A DNA stretch of 64,000 bases. Source: Engelhardtia mirabilis. Its GTDB lineage: Bacteria; Planctomycetota; UBA1135; GCA-002686595. Made by a program: the position numbers and the translations under genes. Below, one piece after another: positions 31,808 through 40,817 of this stretch; positions within the stretch are counted from its first letter, which is position 1; the number at the start of each line of letters is the position of its first letter. The stretch is from positions 6,572,001 to 6,636,000 of the forward strand of contig NZ_CP036287.1 of NCBI RefSeq assembly GCF_007748095.1. The letters are read 5' to 3'. The notes under the pieces are model-generated. The model made no database searches and was not told where the DNA came from. It was given only the letters and a program-made list of their open reading frames with translations.

Positions 31808-34171
31808 ATGCGACTCAAGTCCTTAGCGACCGTCGGTCTCGCCGCTTGGGCGACCCTCGGTGCCCCCTACATCGATGAGGCCGAGGCCGACCATCCGGCC
31901 GTCGCGGTCGCGGCGATCGGCGGCATCGTCTTCATCGGCACCGTGGCGATCATCGGGGTCGTCGCGATCCACGCGATCGACAACGACGCGAGCCTCTCGG
32001 CCGAAGGCAACACCAAGGAGGGCACGATCTCGGTCGAGGTCAACACCAGCGGCGAGGACCCGCAGGAGAACTCGCTGGCCGGCAACGTCGCCTACTTCCC
32101 CCAGGAACTCGGCTTCATCCCCTCGCCGGCCTACCAGATCCAGGAAGAGATCCGCGTCGAGGAGCTCGCCGGTGAAGGCGTGCACTGGTCCAGCGCAGGC
32201 CTGGTCTGGGACGCGGACGTGCTCACGCCCGGACATCGGGACAACGTGGTCGACCACGACATCCAGCGCATCGGCGAGGCGCGCTTCGTGCGGCAGCCCG
32301 GCACGCCCGCGGGCGTCAAGGCCCGCGTCGATCTGCAGGTCGACATCGACAACCTGCACGTGAGCACCTCGCCGATTCCGAAGACCCACGGCTTTGCCGG
32401 CTACCAGTACCGCATCTCGAGCCCGCAGCTCGGCGTGCTGTTCGAGGCCGGGGGATCCGTGCACCAGGGTCAGCAGCCGATCTACTCGGGCGCGATCCCG
32501 GCCGGCGCCTACCAGGGGCAGCTCGGCGAGTTCACCCTGCCCGCCTTCCACCAGAGCTTCACCATCGACATCCCCGGGGATCACCCGGTGGTCGACGTCG
32601 TCTACGAACTCCACACCTTCGGGACCGGCGTCAAGGAAGAGGGGCAACTCGACCTCGCCTGGAAGGGTGGCCTGCTGGGTGAGAGCCTGGACTTCGAGCT
32701 GACCGGGGACCCGCTCGAGATGGCCTACCACATCGTCAGCTTCGACAACGGGCCGACGCCCCTGTCGGCGACCGATCCCCTCGACCCGCGCTCGCTGCTG
32801 GTGGGCGCGGCCGACCCCCAGCTCTCGGCCTTCGTGCAGCTCGGTCCGGACGGCGTGGCCCAGCACTCGATCGCCATTCCCGGCCTGCCCTTCATCGCGG
32901 GCATGGAGGTCTACTCCCAGGCGGTGACCATGCCGGGCCTGTCGACCATGGTCGACAACGTCAGCAACCCCACCGCCACCGTGCTGGGCGAGCAGGGCAC
33001 CCAGCACGCCAGCCTGCCGGGTCAGCCCCTCGATCGCCGTCTGCACACGGCGACCGAGCTGCCCGACGGCCGCGTGCTCTTGATCGGCGGCATCACCGGC
33101 GTCGGCGGCGGCGTGGTGCCCATGTCGTTCTACGACGCGACGACCATGGCCATGGCCCCCGCCGGCGCGGGCTTGATCGGCGGTCCCCGCGCGGGGCACG
33201 AGGCGGTCCTGCTGCAGAACGGCGACGTGTTGGTCTTCGGCGGCACGCGTCCGAATGGCCAGCCCGTGCTCGCCTGTGAGCGCGTCAAGGTGGCCGGCGA
33301 CGGCTCGCTCGTCGTGCAGCCGGCGGCGCCCCTGCCCTCGCCGCGGACGCTCGGCCAGGCCACGCTGCTGAACGACGGGCGCGTGCTCTTGACCGGTGGC
33401 GCGACCCAGCCGCTGGCCGGGGACGACCAGGCCAGCTTCGCTTCGGCCACCTCCCAGAGCCTCGCCTACGACCCGGCCGCGAACGCCTGGCAGCAGGTGG
33501 CTTCGCTGCGGGTTCCGCTGTTGGGTCACGGCCAGAGCCTGCTGCCGGACGGCACGGTGCTGGTGACCGGCGGGATCGTCCCCGACCCCGCGGGCTTCGT
33601 GGCCACCGCGGCCACGTGGATCTTCGACCCGGCCACCGACTCCTGGCAGGCGGGGCCGCCCCTGCCCGAGGCACGCGCGCTGCACAGCCAGATCCCGACC
33701 TTCGACGGCGGCGCCTTCGTCGCCGGCGGTGGCGGCATCGCGCCGCTGGCCGGCAACGGCTATGCGCTGGTCGCGGAGGGCGAGACCTACGTGTACTCGC
33801 CCACGGGCGACGCCGGGTTCAGCGCCGGCGCGGACCTGCCGACGTCGATCCTGGGCCTGCGAATGTGCTGGATCTGCCACGGCCCCGACGAGGGCTACGG
33901 CGGGACCTGGTACTGCGGCTTCCCCTGCATCGGCCCGATCGGCGACGGCCCGATCATCCTGAACCCGGGCACGACCACCGCGAGCTCGTCGGACCTGGTC
34001 ATGTACGAGCAGGGCTTCTCGGTCCAATCGACCATCGGCGCGACGCTCTTCCCGCGCGCGGGCGGGACCCTGAACCTGCTCGCCGGCGAGGATCGGATGC
34101 TGATGACTGGCGGCGGCAACGGCGCCCAGCCGGCGGAGATCTTCGTCACCGGCAACGGTAGCCAGCTCTGA
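31808..34171 (+). CDS. Secreted Kelch-repeat protein (paralog B)
   Basis: The ATG at 31808 has GGAGAAG six bases upstream and gives 787 residues; a TTG 15 bases earlier is less likely. The N-terminus has one hydrophobic segment, then AIGGIVFIGTVAIIGVVAIHA, which could be a membrane anchor. A domain of about 220 residues absent from paralog A follows. Then comes the shared module (QLDLAWKGGLLG...GPTPL...DPRSLLVG...GMEVYSQAV) and Kelch blades with DGRVLLIGG, NGDVLVFGG, DGRVLLTGG and DGTVLVTGG. Near the C-terminus is a four-cysteine insertion (CWICHGP...WYCGFPCIG). A strong hairpin follows the stop. Confidence 0.86.
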   Translation: MRLKSLATVGLAAWATLGAPYIDEAEADHPAVAVAAIGGIVFIGTVAIIGVVAIHAIDNDASLSAEGNTKEGTISVEVNTSGEDPQENSLAGNVAYFPQELGFIPSPAYQIQEEIRVEELAGEGVHWSSAGLVWDADVLTPGHRDNVVDHDIQRIGEARFVRQPGTPAGVKARVDLQVDIDNLHVSTSPIPKTHGFAGYQYRISSPQLGVLFEAGGSVHQGQQPIYSGAIPAGAYQGQLGEFTLPAFHQSFTIDIPGDHPVVDVVYELHTFGTGVKEEGQLDLAWKGGLLGESLDFELTGDPLEMAYHIVSFDNGPTPLSATDPLDPRSLLVGAADPQLSAFVQLGPDGVAQHSIAIPGLPFIAGMEVYSQAVTMPGLSTMVDNVSNPTATVLGEQGTQHASLPGQPLDRRLHTATELPDGRVLLIGGITGVGGGVVPMSFYDATTMAMAPAGAGLIGGPRAGHEAVLLQNGDVLVFGGTRPNGQPVLACERVKVAGDGSLVVQPAAPLPSPRTLGQATLLNDGRVLLTGGATQPLAGDDQASFASATSQSLAYDPAANAWQQVASLRVPLLGHGQSLLPDGTVLVTGGIVPDPAGFVATAATWIFDPATDSWQAGPPLPEARALHSQIPTFDGGAFVAGGGGIAPLAGNGYALVAEGETYVYSPTGDAGFSAGADLPTSILGLRMCWICHGPDEGYGGTWYCGFPCIGPIGDGPIILNPGTTTASSSDLVMYEQGFSVQSTIGATLFPRAGGTLNLLAGEDRMLMTGGGNGAQPAEIFVTGNGSQL

Positions 34172-34188
34172 TCCCGAGCTGACGCGCG

Positions 34189-34221
34189 GCGCGCCCCGGG
34201 GACTCGTTCCCCGGGGCGCGC
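34189..34221 (+). terminator. Perfect 14-bp hairpin after Kelch paralog B
   Basis: GCGCGCCCCGGGGA (34189-34202) pairs exactly with 34208-34221 around a 5-base loop, 17 bases after the stop codon. A short pyrimidine-rich CTTCG follows. Probably the transcript end of the Kelch gene. Confidence 0.75.
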
Positions 34222-34403
34222 TTCGCGTTCGGGAGATGGGTCGAGGTCAGGCCCCACGGCTGGCCTGGAGTGGGACCTCGAGCGGGCCACCGAGGATTCT
34301 CGCGCTCCGCGGCCCCACACCGAACTGGCGCGGATATCAAGGAGCACGATCGAGTGAGCAATTGAAAGCTCCTGTGCCTTCCCCAACACGAGGCCGTCTC
34401 ACC

Positions 34404-35957
34404 ATGCACCTGACTCTCCCCTCGCCCCTCTCCGCCGCGTTCGGACTCCTCGCCGTCCTCGGCGCCTCCACGGCCCGGGCCGACACCCTGTTCGTCGATC
34501 CCGTCGGTGGCGACGACGGGAGCGGGAATGGATCGCAGGCGCTGCCCTGGAAGACCTTGACCCACGCCATGGGTCAGTTGCCCGCGGGTCCGAACTCGGT
34601 CTTCCTGCTGCCCGGCGAGTTCAGCGAAGCCTCGGGCGAGGTCTTTCCGATCACGGTACCGGTAGTCGACGACCTCGAGCTGATCGGCCAGGGCGTGGGC
34701 GTGACCGTGGTGCGCTCGAACGGCGCAGGCGGGGCCTTGGCCGTCAATGGGTTCGGGACCCCCGTGCCGACGGATGCCCACTCGGTCGACCTGCGCGGGA
34801 TCACCTTCGACCGGGTCGGGGTCAGCGTCACCGGCTCGATCTGGGGCGTCGAAGCCACGGTCGAGGACGCCGAATTCCTCGACACGCCGGGCAACGCCAT
34901 CTCGGCCTCGGGTGGCTTCGGCTTCGCCCTGGTCACCGCCGACCGCTGCCGCTTCGAGCGCTGCCTCACGGGCGCCAGCGCGTTCGCGGCGGGCGGCGGC
35001 AGCGCGACGATCTACCTGCGCGACTGCCTCGTGCTCGACGGGTCCGTGGGCGTCAACGCCGACGGCCTGGCGACCCTGGGCGGAGGAGGCGCCGGGGCGG
35101 GCATCGTGCTGCTCCGCTCCCGGATCCAGGGCTGCACCGTCGGCGCCCAGGCCTTCGGGAATCTGGAGGCGGGCGGGGTCGGCGTCGGCGACATCTCCCT
35201 GCGCGACTCGATCCTGTCCGGCAACCAGATCGCCTTCTACGGCTCGGACATCGCGAACCTGCAGCTCGACCGCTCGACCGTGGCCGGCAACCTCACCGCG
35301 GTGCAGGCTGTCGGCTCGAACCCGGCGGACGTGTGGGTCCTCTCCCGCAGCAGCATCCTGTGGGGCAACGGGTTCGACGTGGACCCGATCAACGTGGTCT
35401 CGATCCAGTACTCGAACTTCCCCGCGGGAGTCTTCGGGGTCGGGGTGACCCACGTGGACCCGCTGTTCGTGGACGCCGCGAACGGCGACTTCCACCTGCA
35501 GGTCGGCTCGCCCCTGATCGACGCGGGCAACCCGAGCGAGGCCCCGGCGGACCTGTTCGAGGGTGACCTCGACCCGCGCCTGATCGACGGGGACGGAGAC
35601 GGTACAGCGCGGGTCGACATGGGCTTCGATGAGTGGAACCCGGGGCACCTGGACCTGGCCGGCACGGCGCAGATCGCAACGGTGGCGACCTTCACCACCA
35701 GCGCGCCGGCCGCCAGCGCCTACGCCCTATTGGCCTCGCTGGGCACCGCCCAGGTGCCCTTCGGGCCCAGCGGAGCGGTCTTGATCGACCTGGGCAGCTC
35801 CTTCGTGCTGTCGGCGGGCACGGTCACCGGCGTCGATGCGATCGCGATCCCGAACGATCCGGTGTTGATCGGCTTGGAGCTGTTCGCCCAGGCCTACACC
35901 AACAACGGCTTCGACGAGACGCTCACGAATCGGGTCGATCTGACGCTCGCTCCGTGA
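34404..35957 (+). CDS. Secreted DUF1565/parallel beta-helix protein
   Basis: 517 residues from the ATG at 34404, followed by a signal peptide ending in STARA. The mature start, LFVDPVGGDDGSGNGSQALP then WKTLTHAM, is the usual opening of DUF1565 proteins. The central part has repeating short strands with Asn/Asp/Gly turns typical of right-handed parallel beta-helices (for example DCLVLDGSVGVNADGLATLG). The last 100 residues are a beta module with DPVLIGLELFAQAYTN, matching the motif in four other secreted proteins here. The 3' end overlaps the rarA gene by 35 bases, tail to tail. Confidence 0.85.
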   Translation: MHLTLPSPLSAAFGLLAVLGASTARADTLFVDPVGGDDGSGNGSQALPWKTLTHAMGQLPAGPNSVFLLPGEFSEASGEVFPITVPVVDDLELIGQGVGVTVVRSNGAGGALAVNGFGTPVPTDAHSVDLRGITFDRVGVSVTGSIWGVEATVEDAEFLDTPGNAISASGGFGFALVTADRCRFERCLTGASAFAAGGGSATIYLRDCLVLDGSVGVNADGLATLGGGGAGAGIVLLRSRIQGCTVGAQAFGNLEAGGVGVGDISLRDSILSGNQIAFYGSDIANLQLDRSTVAGNLTAVQAVGSNPADVWVLSRSSILWGNGFDVDPINVVSIQYSNFPAGVFGVGVTHVDPLFVDAANGDFHLQVGSPLIDAGNPSEAPADLFEGDLDPRLIDGDGDGTARVDMGFDEWNPGHLDLAGTAQIATVATFTTSAPAASAYALLASLGTAQVPFGPSGAVLIDLGSSFVLSAGTVTGVDAIAIPNDPVLIGLELFAQAYTNNGFDETLTNRVDLTLAP

Positions 35958-37242
35958 GCGGCGGATCGCGGTCGGGCGGCTCGAGGTAGCGCCTCCCGAC
36001 CAGGCCCGGCGGCAGGCAGACCATCTCCTCGCGGGCGGCCGGGTCGTCGTGGGCGTAGCGGTAGCCCTCGCCGTAACCCAGGGCCTTCATCAACCCCGTC
36101 GGGGCGTTGCAAAGGTGCAGGGGCACCGGCTGGTTGACGGTCGTCCGCACATCCTCGATCGCGGCGGCCAGACCCTTGTAGAGGGCGTTGCTCTTGGGCG
36201 CGCGGGCCAGGACCACCGCCGCCTGGGCGATGGCCAGCTCGCCCTCGGGCGAGCCCAGGCGGCGCCAGGTCTCCCAGGCGGCGATGCACTGCTCGAGCGC
36301 GCGGGGGTCGGCCAGGCCCACGTCCTCGACCGCGATGCGCGTCAGGCGCCGCATCAGGAAGTCGCGGTCCTCGCCGCCCTCGAGCATGCGCGCCAGCCAG
36401 TAGAGGGTCGCGTCCTCGTCCGAGTTGCGGATCGACTTGTGCAGCGCACTGACGATGTCGTAGTGCTGCTCGCCGCTCTTGTCGTAGGCGACCTGCTTGC
36501 GCTGGATGGCGCGGGCCAGGACCTTGGGCGTCAACTCGCCGCCGCGTCCGGCCAGGAGCGCGCAGGTCTCGAGCAGGGTCAGGGCCCGGCGCGCGTCGCC
36601 GTCGGCCGCCCGGGCCAGCTCCTCGAGGGCGCGGTCGACGGCGACGAGCTGTCCGGCCAGGCCGCGCTCGGGATCGTCGATCGCGCGCCGCAGGAGGCCG
36701 ACGATGTCGGCCACGGTCAGCGGCTCCAGCACCAGCACCCGCGCGCGACTCAGGAGCGCCGAGTTGACCTCGAAGCTCGGGTTCTCGGTGGTCGCGCCCA
36801 CGAGCAGGATGTCACCGTTCTCGACGTAGGGCAGGAAGGCGTCCTGCTGCGCCTTGTTGAAGCGGTGGATCTCGTCGACGAACAAGAGGGTCCGCGAGCC
36901 CTTGCGCCGACGCCGCTCCTCCGCCTCCTTCATCACGCGCTTGATGTCGGCGATCCCCGACAGCACCGCCGAGAAGGGCTGGAAGCGGTGCTCGCTCGCC
37001 GCCGCCACGAGGCGCGCCAGGGTCGTCTTGCCGACCCCCGGCGGCCCCCACAGGATCAGACTCTGCTCGAGTCCACCCTCGAGCATCGTGCGCAGCACGC
37101 CGCCTTCTTCCAGGAGGTGCCCCTGCCCGGTCACCTCCGCCAGGCAACGCGGCCGCATGCGCTCCGCCAGGGGCGCGTCGGCGGGCGCCGGCGCCAGCGC
37201 GTCGGGACCCGCGGGCTCGTCGTCTTCGAACAGTCCGGCCAT
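35923..37242 (-). CDS. rarA: Replication-associated recombination protein A (RarA/MgsA) AAA ATPase
   Basis: RarA is a clamp-loader-like ATPase acting at stalled replication forks. The ATG at 37240-37242 gives 439 residues starting MAGLFEDDEP. Visible motifs are Walker A in ILWGPPGVGKTTLARL, Walker B in LLFVDEIHRFNKAQQDAFLP, sensor 1 in GATTENPSFEVN, and the arginine-finger region SRARVLVLEPL. The C-terminal MgsA domain contains QHYDIVSALHKSIRNSDEDA. Length and order agree with the family. Upstream in-frame sequence to 37464 is not convincing. Confidence 0.95.
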   Translation of the reverse strand: MAGLFEDDEPAGPDALAPAPADAPLAERMRPRCLAEVTGQGHLLEEGGVLRTMLEGGLEQSLILWGPPGVGKTTLARLVAAASEHRFQPFSAVLSGIADIKRVMKEAEERRRRKGSRTLLFVDEIHRFNKAQQDAFLPYVENGDILLVGATTENPSFEVNSALLSRARVLVLEPLTVADIVGLLRRAIDDPERGLAGQLVAVDRALEELARAADGDARRALTLLETCALLAGRGGELTPKVLARAIQRKQVAYDKSGEQHYDIVSALHKSIRNSDEDATLYWLARMLEGGEDRDFLMRRLTRIAVEDVGLADPRALEQCIAAWETWRRLGSPEGELAIAQAAVVLARAPKSNALYKGLAAAIEDVRTTVNQPVPLHLCNAPTGLMKALGYGEGYRYAHDDPAAREEMVCLPPGLVGRRYLEPPDRDPPLTERASDRPDS

Positions 37243-37646
37243 AGCGGGAGAGCCTACGTCGGGCAGCCCGCGCCGACGCCGGCTTCGGCGCGGCAAGTGG
37301 CGGCGGCCGGCGACGCTGGCCTTCTCAGCTCCCCAGGGCTTCCACCACAGGTGCAGAACAGCCAGTTGCGTCAAATTGGAGCACGCGATCGGGCGGCTGG
37401 CGACGGTGCGAATCAGCCGAACGAGCCACCTCCGATCGAAGCAGGTCGCTCCGCTGTCCGCCATTGCCGCCGCGGCGGCGTACTCGAGCCTGGCGGCGTC
37501 GTCGATCTACCGAGAGGCCTTGCTCCGAATCATCGAAACCGTCCTCGGGGACCGGATTCGCACCACGCTCTCTGGCCGTACCTGGTAATCCAACACAGGT
37601 GGATGGCCCGCCTCGACCAGCGCTCTAGTCCGAATCGTGGGGGCCG
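37243..37646. other. Intergenic stretch upstream of rarA
   Basis: 404 bases between the rarA start and the end of the next - strand gene. A short + strand frame of about 60 codons (about 37405-37588, ending TLSGRTW) has no ribosome site or recognisable domain, so I do not call it. No repeat or strong hairpin is seen. Confidence 0.45.
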
Positions 37647-39374
37647 TCACTTGAGCGCGAGCTCGAGCGTCGTCGTCTCCCCGGCCACGATCTCGAATGG
37701 CACGAAGATGTCACCGCTCAACGTCCCTCGCTGAGGCTTGAGCAAGTAGCGACCTGGGCTCAGCCCCTCGACGCGGTAGGGAGGTTCGTAGTCGATGACC
37801 ACTCGCATATCCTTGAAGGAAAGGCCCTCGTCGGTAGACACAACATTCCACTCTTCCGTGTAGTGCCCGGTAAAGGCGCCGCCGAACCGAGCGCCATCAG
37901 AACCGGTGGTCGCCGAAACAAGCAAGGAGCCGAGTCGAGGGGCGACGATTGTGATCGCCGCCCCACTTGTCGGGTGAACCGTGATCGGGCGTGGCAGCTC
38001 ACCGGCCGGTGGAAGCCGAAGGTCGTTCATATGAGAGTCGAACGAAAACGTGTACTCGCCGGCCGCGACGCCGTCGAAACGCACGGGATTGGCCGTGTTG
38101 TCGGGCGGTACGTGGAGAAAGAGCGGCTTCCCATCCGCGGGGACGAGCAGCAGCTCACCGAATGCCAAGAGTCCTCCACTGAGAAGGTCCCCGCCTGCGT
38201 CGCGGGCCTCTAGCTCTATCCACGACAAGCTCGGTCCCGCCCCGAGCATCACGACTCGATGTTCGTTGGGCCCAACCCAGACAGGAAGAGCGTCGATAGT
38301 AGTCTTGGCCAGCTCGAGTCCAGGTACTTCAATCTCGACATCGACGTCTGTTACCGGAACGCCAAACGGCACTGACCTCATCCAGAGGCGTGACCACCTG
38401 GGCACTGCATCCCAGCCAAGTTCCTTCTCCAAGTAGAGCGAGGGCACGTCGTCCCCACGAACGACCCGACCTAGGTGCTGATCAGGCCGATCTCCAAGGC
38501 GGAGATAGGGGGAGCGCCCACCGAGCTCGAGTGGGACGTCGGAACTATCGACGAGAACCAGGTCCACCGACGCGACGCCTTCCACTGCCAGCTCCAGATC
38601 GGAGCGACCGTTAAGCTCATCGATCAGGAAGCCATCCGATGGCCCAGCGACGCCGGCTCCCGCTGCATAGACAACGACGCGGCTCCCATCTCGAATCCCA
38701 GAGATACTGAAAGATCCGTCCGTCGCGGTCTTGGTCCAGTGCCAGCCGTGCCCCGCGCCTTGTGCGTCGCCGTCAAACAGCTCCGTCCAAGGGGGCACCA
38801 CCCCTCCATGGTCCACCTCCCGCACCATGACCATCACGCCGGACATGGCTGCCCAACCGTCTTTCAAGAAGACGGTTCCAGCCACAGCCCCCCCTGACCT
38901 TCCCACGACTGTCAGGGCACCTTGGCTCAGATGAATGGCCTCTACGACCGCGGTGGCGGATAGCCCCCCTCCCCTCACCTGGACCTCTGTGCCTTCCGAG
39001 ACCTCGACCTGGATCGTCCCGGCAGCGCTAGTGGTACCGAGCTCTAGCCACCCGTCAACCGCAAGCGCTGACGTCGCCGCATCCCTCCAGGCGCCGCCAC
39101 TCGACGTGACGGCCGTGACAAGGATGGTCGAACTCTCCCTCGGAACAGCCTTGGGCGATTCACTCTCGTCAGGCAGGTGGATCGCCTTCCGCCCCCGAAG
39201 GCGAACTTCCACAACCTCGTCTCCTTGAGGTCGACTCAATCGGCGATCATTGACCTGTGCCGGCAGTTTCGATGGCGCTCGCCCCGCCGATGGCGCGCGG
39301 AGGTATGCGGTCAACCCCAGTAGCGCTGCGAACACTAGAAGTGCGATCCAAGTGGTTGTGGGCCGTAGGTTCAT
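37647..39374 (-). CDS. Membrane-anchored carboxypeptidase-regulatory-like protein
   Basis: 575 residues with one N-terminal helix (about 9-26, WIALLVFAALLGLTAYL) that should anchor the rest outside the membrane. Two or more regions have the CarboxypepD_reg-like pattern G-x-V-x-GTV...TATDGSFSISGIRDGSRVVV, and the C-terminal part ends in YRVEGLSPGRYLLKPQRG. Such beta-sandwich domains are common in bacterial surface proteins. Codon use is visibly less GC-rich at third positions than in neighbours, which may mean transfer. The small Cys-rich gene lies 90 bases upstream on the same strand. Confidence 0.78.
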   Translation of the reverse strand: MNLRPTTTWIALLVFAALLGLTAYLRAPSAGRAPSKLPAQVNDRRLSRPQGDEVVEVRLRGRKAIHLPDESESPKAVPRESSTILVTAVTSSGGAWRDAATSALAVDGWLELGTTSAAGTIQVEVSEGTEVQVRGGGLSATAVVEAIHLSQGALTVVGRSGGAVAGTVFLKDGWAAMSGVMVMVREVDHGGVVPPWTELFDGDAQGAGHGWHWTKTATDGSFSISGIRDGSRVVVYAAGAGVAGPSDGFLIDELNGRSDLELAVEGVASVDLVLVDSSDVPLELGGRSPYLRLGDRPDQHLGRVVRGDDVPSLYLEKELGWDAVPRWSRLWMRSVPFGVPVTDVDVEIEVPGLELAKTTIDALPVWVGPNEHRVVMLGAGPSLSWIELEARDAGGDLLSGGLLAFGELLLVPADGKPLFLHVPPDNTANPVRFDGVAAGEYTFSFDSHMNDLRLPPAGELPRPITVHPTSGAAITIVAPRLGSLLVSATTGSDGARFGGAFTGHYTEEWNVVSTDEGLSFKDMRVVIDYEPPYRVEGLSPGRYLLKPQRGTLSGDIFVPFEIVAGETTTLELALK

Positions 39375-39464
39375 GGTGCAGAGGCGTCGCTAGCGATCTC
39401 TCGCTGGGCTCTCAATACGGATTGGAAGGAACGGCCCATCGCGTCCATCGTCGTTGAAATGGAG

Positions 39465-39887
39465 CTACTCTGGCTCGCCCGTGCACCACGCTTTCCATTT
39501 CGTCACTATTGGCTCCGTACCGGTGACAGTTGCGGAGAACGCGCAAGTCCCGCCTGCACACTCAGCGATCTCCGGATTGCACCGCCCCACTCCAAATGGA
39601 ACCGGTTCTTGGGCGGGAACGAGCACTACCTTCACATGACAACAGTCCGAAACGACTCCGCCGCATGCGCACTCGACGGTCTTGGTGTTCGGGATCGGAG
39701 GAATGAACTTCAAGGCGCAGTCCGTCGGATCGCAGCCGTTCGGGGTGCAAGGCATGGCGAAGTTCGGGCTGCCCTGTGTGATCGTGACCTGGCCGAAACA
39801 TTCACCGCTTCCTTGGCCAAGCTGAGAGCTGGCAAGCGTGGCTACGAGCGAAACCGCGAGCGCGAGAAGAACGGCCTGACGAATCAT
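39465..39887 (-). CDS. Small secreted cysteine-rich protein
   Basis: The ATG at 39885-39887 gives 140 residues with a signal peptide (MIRQAVLLALAVSLVATLAS); an ATG ten codons earlier is possible. The mature part, about 120 residues, contains twelve cysteines, including CACGG and a CC pair, so up to six disulfide bonds could form outside the cytoplasm. I do not recognise the family. It shares strand and lower GC with the anchored protein downstream, and the two may be co-transcribed. Confidence 0.68.
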   Translation of the reverse strand: MIRQAVLLALAVSLVATLASSQLGQGSGECFGQVTITQGSPNFAMPCTPNGCDPTDCALKFIPPIPNTKTVECACGGVVSDCCHVKVVLVPAQEPVPFGVGRCNPEIAECAGGTCAFSATVTGTEPIVTKWKAWCTGEPE

Positions 39888-40817
39888 GGGACCAGTGATC
39901 GCTTGAAGGTGAATCATGGAATGGCAAGCACCTATCCGCGGTGCCCCCCGAGAGAGTGTTGCGCAGCCGACACGTCCACCTCAGCTTGAAGAAGATCGCT
40001 CTTCTGCACCATCGGTGGGAGCCGAAGGGCACAGATCAGGTCTCGCCGGGACGTTCAGTGGGTGAGAGGCGGCGGGGTCGGAGCAAGGGTTATAGCACCT
40101 TCGATTCCCCCGGATGCGCGGCTGGCTCTGTAGTTCGAGAGCGCTGAGCCTGGGCCTGGGCCTGGGCCTAACCCATAGCTGTGGCTTAGATTGGGTCTCC
40201 ACAGATTCTGGATCCCCAGCTCCTTCGATGGATAGTTCCTAGCCGCATCCGCCTGACGACCCGCTGCTCGCCGCGGCCGGGGCAGCCGGAGAGGAGGACA
40301 GCCTTGGACGAACGGATGCGGTGGTCCTTGCCCGTCGAAGAGGTCTTGGGAGGGTCCGCGATCCGGAGGAGCGTCGAATGACTAGGGGTCGAACCGGACG
40401 TCCGCGGTCCGCGCACCCATCCTGGGGTCCTGAGAGGCCGCCCAGGGGGGCATTGCAGAAAGGGGGGCCTTCTGGGGCCTCGGGTTTTCCACGAAGGGTG
40501 CAGGAGATCCGCCCTTCGCAGGCCGGCTCCTGGGAGGGCGGCCGCAGGCCGATTGGTGAGGAGCCGGCGGCAGCGCAGCCCGATGTCCCCGAGCGCTGCT
40601 CCGCCCGCCCGATGACCGAGATCGTCATCCGCCTCCTGAAGGGCGAGAACAACGATCCGACCATCTCTGACTGATTGGCTGGCCGGCCACAGAGCACTGG
40701 GCACGCTCGCGCGCTCCCGCGCAACTGCTCGACGGCGGGGTCGGAAACGCGCCTATCGATCGTGGGGACGGGGGCGAGCCAGCCGGACCGAGGTGGCGTG
40801 GGTTGCGGGGCCCGGGC
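39888..40817. other. Long intergenic stretch, no confident gene
   Basis: 930 bases between the Cys-rich gene and the export adaptor gene. The left part is less GC-rich; the right part is not. A + strand frame ends at 40674 with a plausible-looking tail (PMTEIVIRLLKGENNDPTISD) but no start, ribosome site or domain supports it; it may be a gene remnant. A GGGCCT repeat lies at 40148-40169. The adaptor gene ends at 40818, so no promoter is required here on that side. Confidence 0.45.
40148..40169. repeat. Short tandem repeat of GCCTGG
   Basis: The hexamer GCCTGG occurs three times in direct succession, followed by GCCT. It is in non-coding sequence and could vary in copy number by slippage. No function is evident. 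Confidence 0.6.

Noticed and set aside
40186..40724. Frames on both strands in the gap before the adaptor gene
   Set aside because: No ribosome site or domain; the + strand tail ending at 40674 looks coding for about 20 residues only, too little to call.
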